Of a stretch of 5,415 bases of DNA, positions 5,247-5,415 are shown piece after piece (the first letter of the stretch is position 1; every line of letters begins with the position of its first letter). The position numbers and the translations under genes are program-made. Source of the DNA: Alphaproteobacteria bacterium (GTDB taxonomy: Bacteria; Pseudomonadota; Alphaproteobacteria; Rickettsiales; UBA8987). Under the pieces are notes generated by a model. That model searched no databases, was not told where the DNA came from, and saw only the letters and a list, made by a program, of their open reading frames with translations. The DNA lies in contig JAHFPR010000145.1 in NCBI GenBank assembly GCA_023269645.1, forward strand, positions 1-5,415. Reading direction: 5' to 3'.

Positions 5247-5281
5247 ATGTCGTCTTATGACGGTATCCGGCCATGCCCGGC
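5247..5281. repeat. Degenerate, truncated copy of the REP-like element
   Basis: Bases 5247-5270 match 566-589 of copy 1 at 20 of 24 positions (ATGTCGTCTTATGACGGTAT... against ATGCCGTCGTATGACGGCAT...). They continue into CCATGCCCGGCAT, which resembles the start of hairpin B in copy 1. The closing half of hairpin B and the terminal TGACA are missing. It begins 19 bases after the stop of the TerC/Alx gene. Confidence 0.6.
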
Positions 5282-5311
5282 ATTGTCTAATAAAGGTAGG
5301 TTTGCTCACCT

Positions 5312-5401
5312 TGTCATGCCGTGCCTGTCGCGGCATCCGGCGCAATGCCAGGGATTGCTTTCAGCAATCCTGCCAGACCCCGTCATAAAGACGGGGTGAC
5401 A
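5312..5401. repeat. REP-like paired-hairpin element, copy 3 (complete)
   Basis: Bounded by TGTCA (5312-5316) and TGACA (5397-5401). Hairpin A is ATGCCG (5316-5321) with CGGCAT (5331-5336). CCGGC (5337-5341) faces GCCAG (5372-5376). A central hairpin GGATTGC/GCAATCC (5352-5370) fills the middle. Hairpin B is CCCCGTC (5378-5384) with GACGGGG (5390-5396). It shares TTGTCATGCCGT and the hairpin B frame CCAGACCCCG...CGGGGTGACA with copy 1, but the centre is different and longer. TACTTTTTAC follows; hairpin B plus this T-run could act as a weak terminator for rightward transcription. Confidence 0.78.
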
Positions 5402-5415
5402 TACTTTTTACACAG

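Noticed and set aside
5208..5399. Small plus-strand frame at the window end
   Set aside because: It starts inside the TerC/Alx gene and then translates the repeat elements; stretches such as MPCLSRHPAQC are repeat-derived.

Overview
The window looks like ordinary chromosomal DNA of a proteobacterium, most likely an alphaproteobacterium. The lineage is inferred from an adenylylatable type I glutamine synthetase, a CarD/CdnL-family RNA polymerase regulator, and GTCATTGCGAG-type interspersed palindromes like those common in Rickettsiales-like and other alphaproteobacterial genomes. One gene argues for caution: the orotate phosphoribosyltransferase is of the E. coli-like (gamma/betaproteobacterial) type. 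No phage, conjugation, CRISPR, toxin-antitoxin, rRNA or tRNA gene is visible.

Layout. Bases 1-522 (+) hold the C-terminal third of glutamine synthetase (glnA), cut by the window edge. Bases 523-766 hold a composite palindromic repeat, one element apparently inserted in another, then the start region of an unrecognised 144-residue protein (767-1201, +). That gene converges on pyrE (1205-1849, -) with only 3 bases between the stop codons. Upstream of pyrE on the minus strand lie a long imperfect hairpin of ATCATCC-like units and then carD (1948-2505, -). Bases 2506-2867 have no gene: they contain the carD leader, an AT-rich promoter zone and a 148-bp inverted-repeat element that ends at the stop codon of a dicarboxylate/amino acid:cation symporter gene (2868-4127, -). 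A 146-base intergenic region with a good plus-strand promoter separates it from a divergent TerC/Alx-family membrane protein (4274-5227, +). The window closes with two more repeat copies (5247-5281 degenerate, 5312-5401 complete).

The genes do not form one pathway. glnA (nitrogen assimilation), pyrE (UMP synthesis), carD (transcription initiation), the symporter (acidic amino acid or C4-dicarboxylate uptake) and the TerC/Alx protein (probable metal-ion efflux) are independent housekeeping or transport functions. carD and pyrE lie in the same direction, but the spacer between them contains strong hairpins and a separate -10 hexamer, so they are probably not a simple operon.

The most interesting content is non-coding. 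Three complete elements (562-623, 2720-2867, 5312-5401) share little arm sequence but one architecture: TGTC, a hairpin, CTGG or CCAG (CCGGC in one copy), a variable centre, the complementary CCAG or CTGG (GCCAG), a second hairpin, then GACA. This is the layout expected of paired, inverted REP-like units. One of them also seems to supply the -35 box of a candidate carD promoter.
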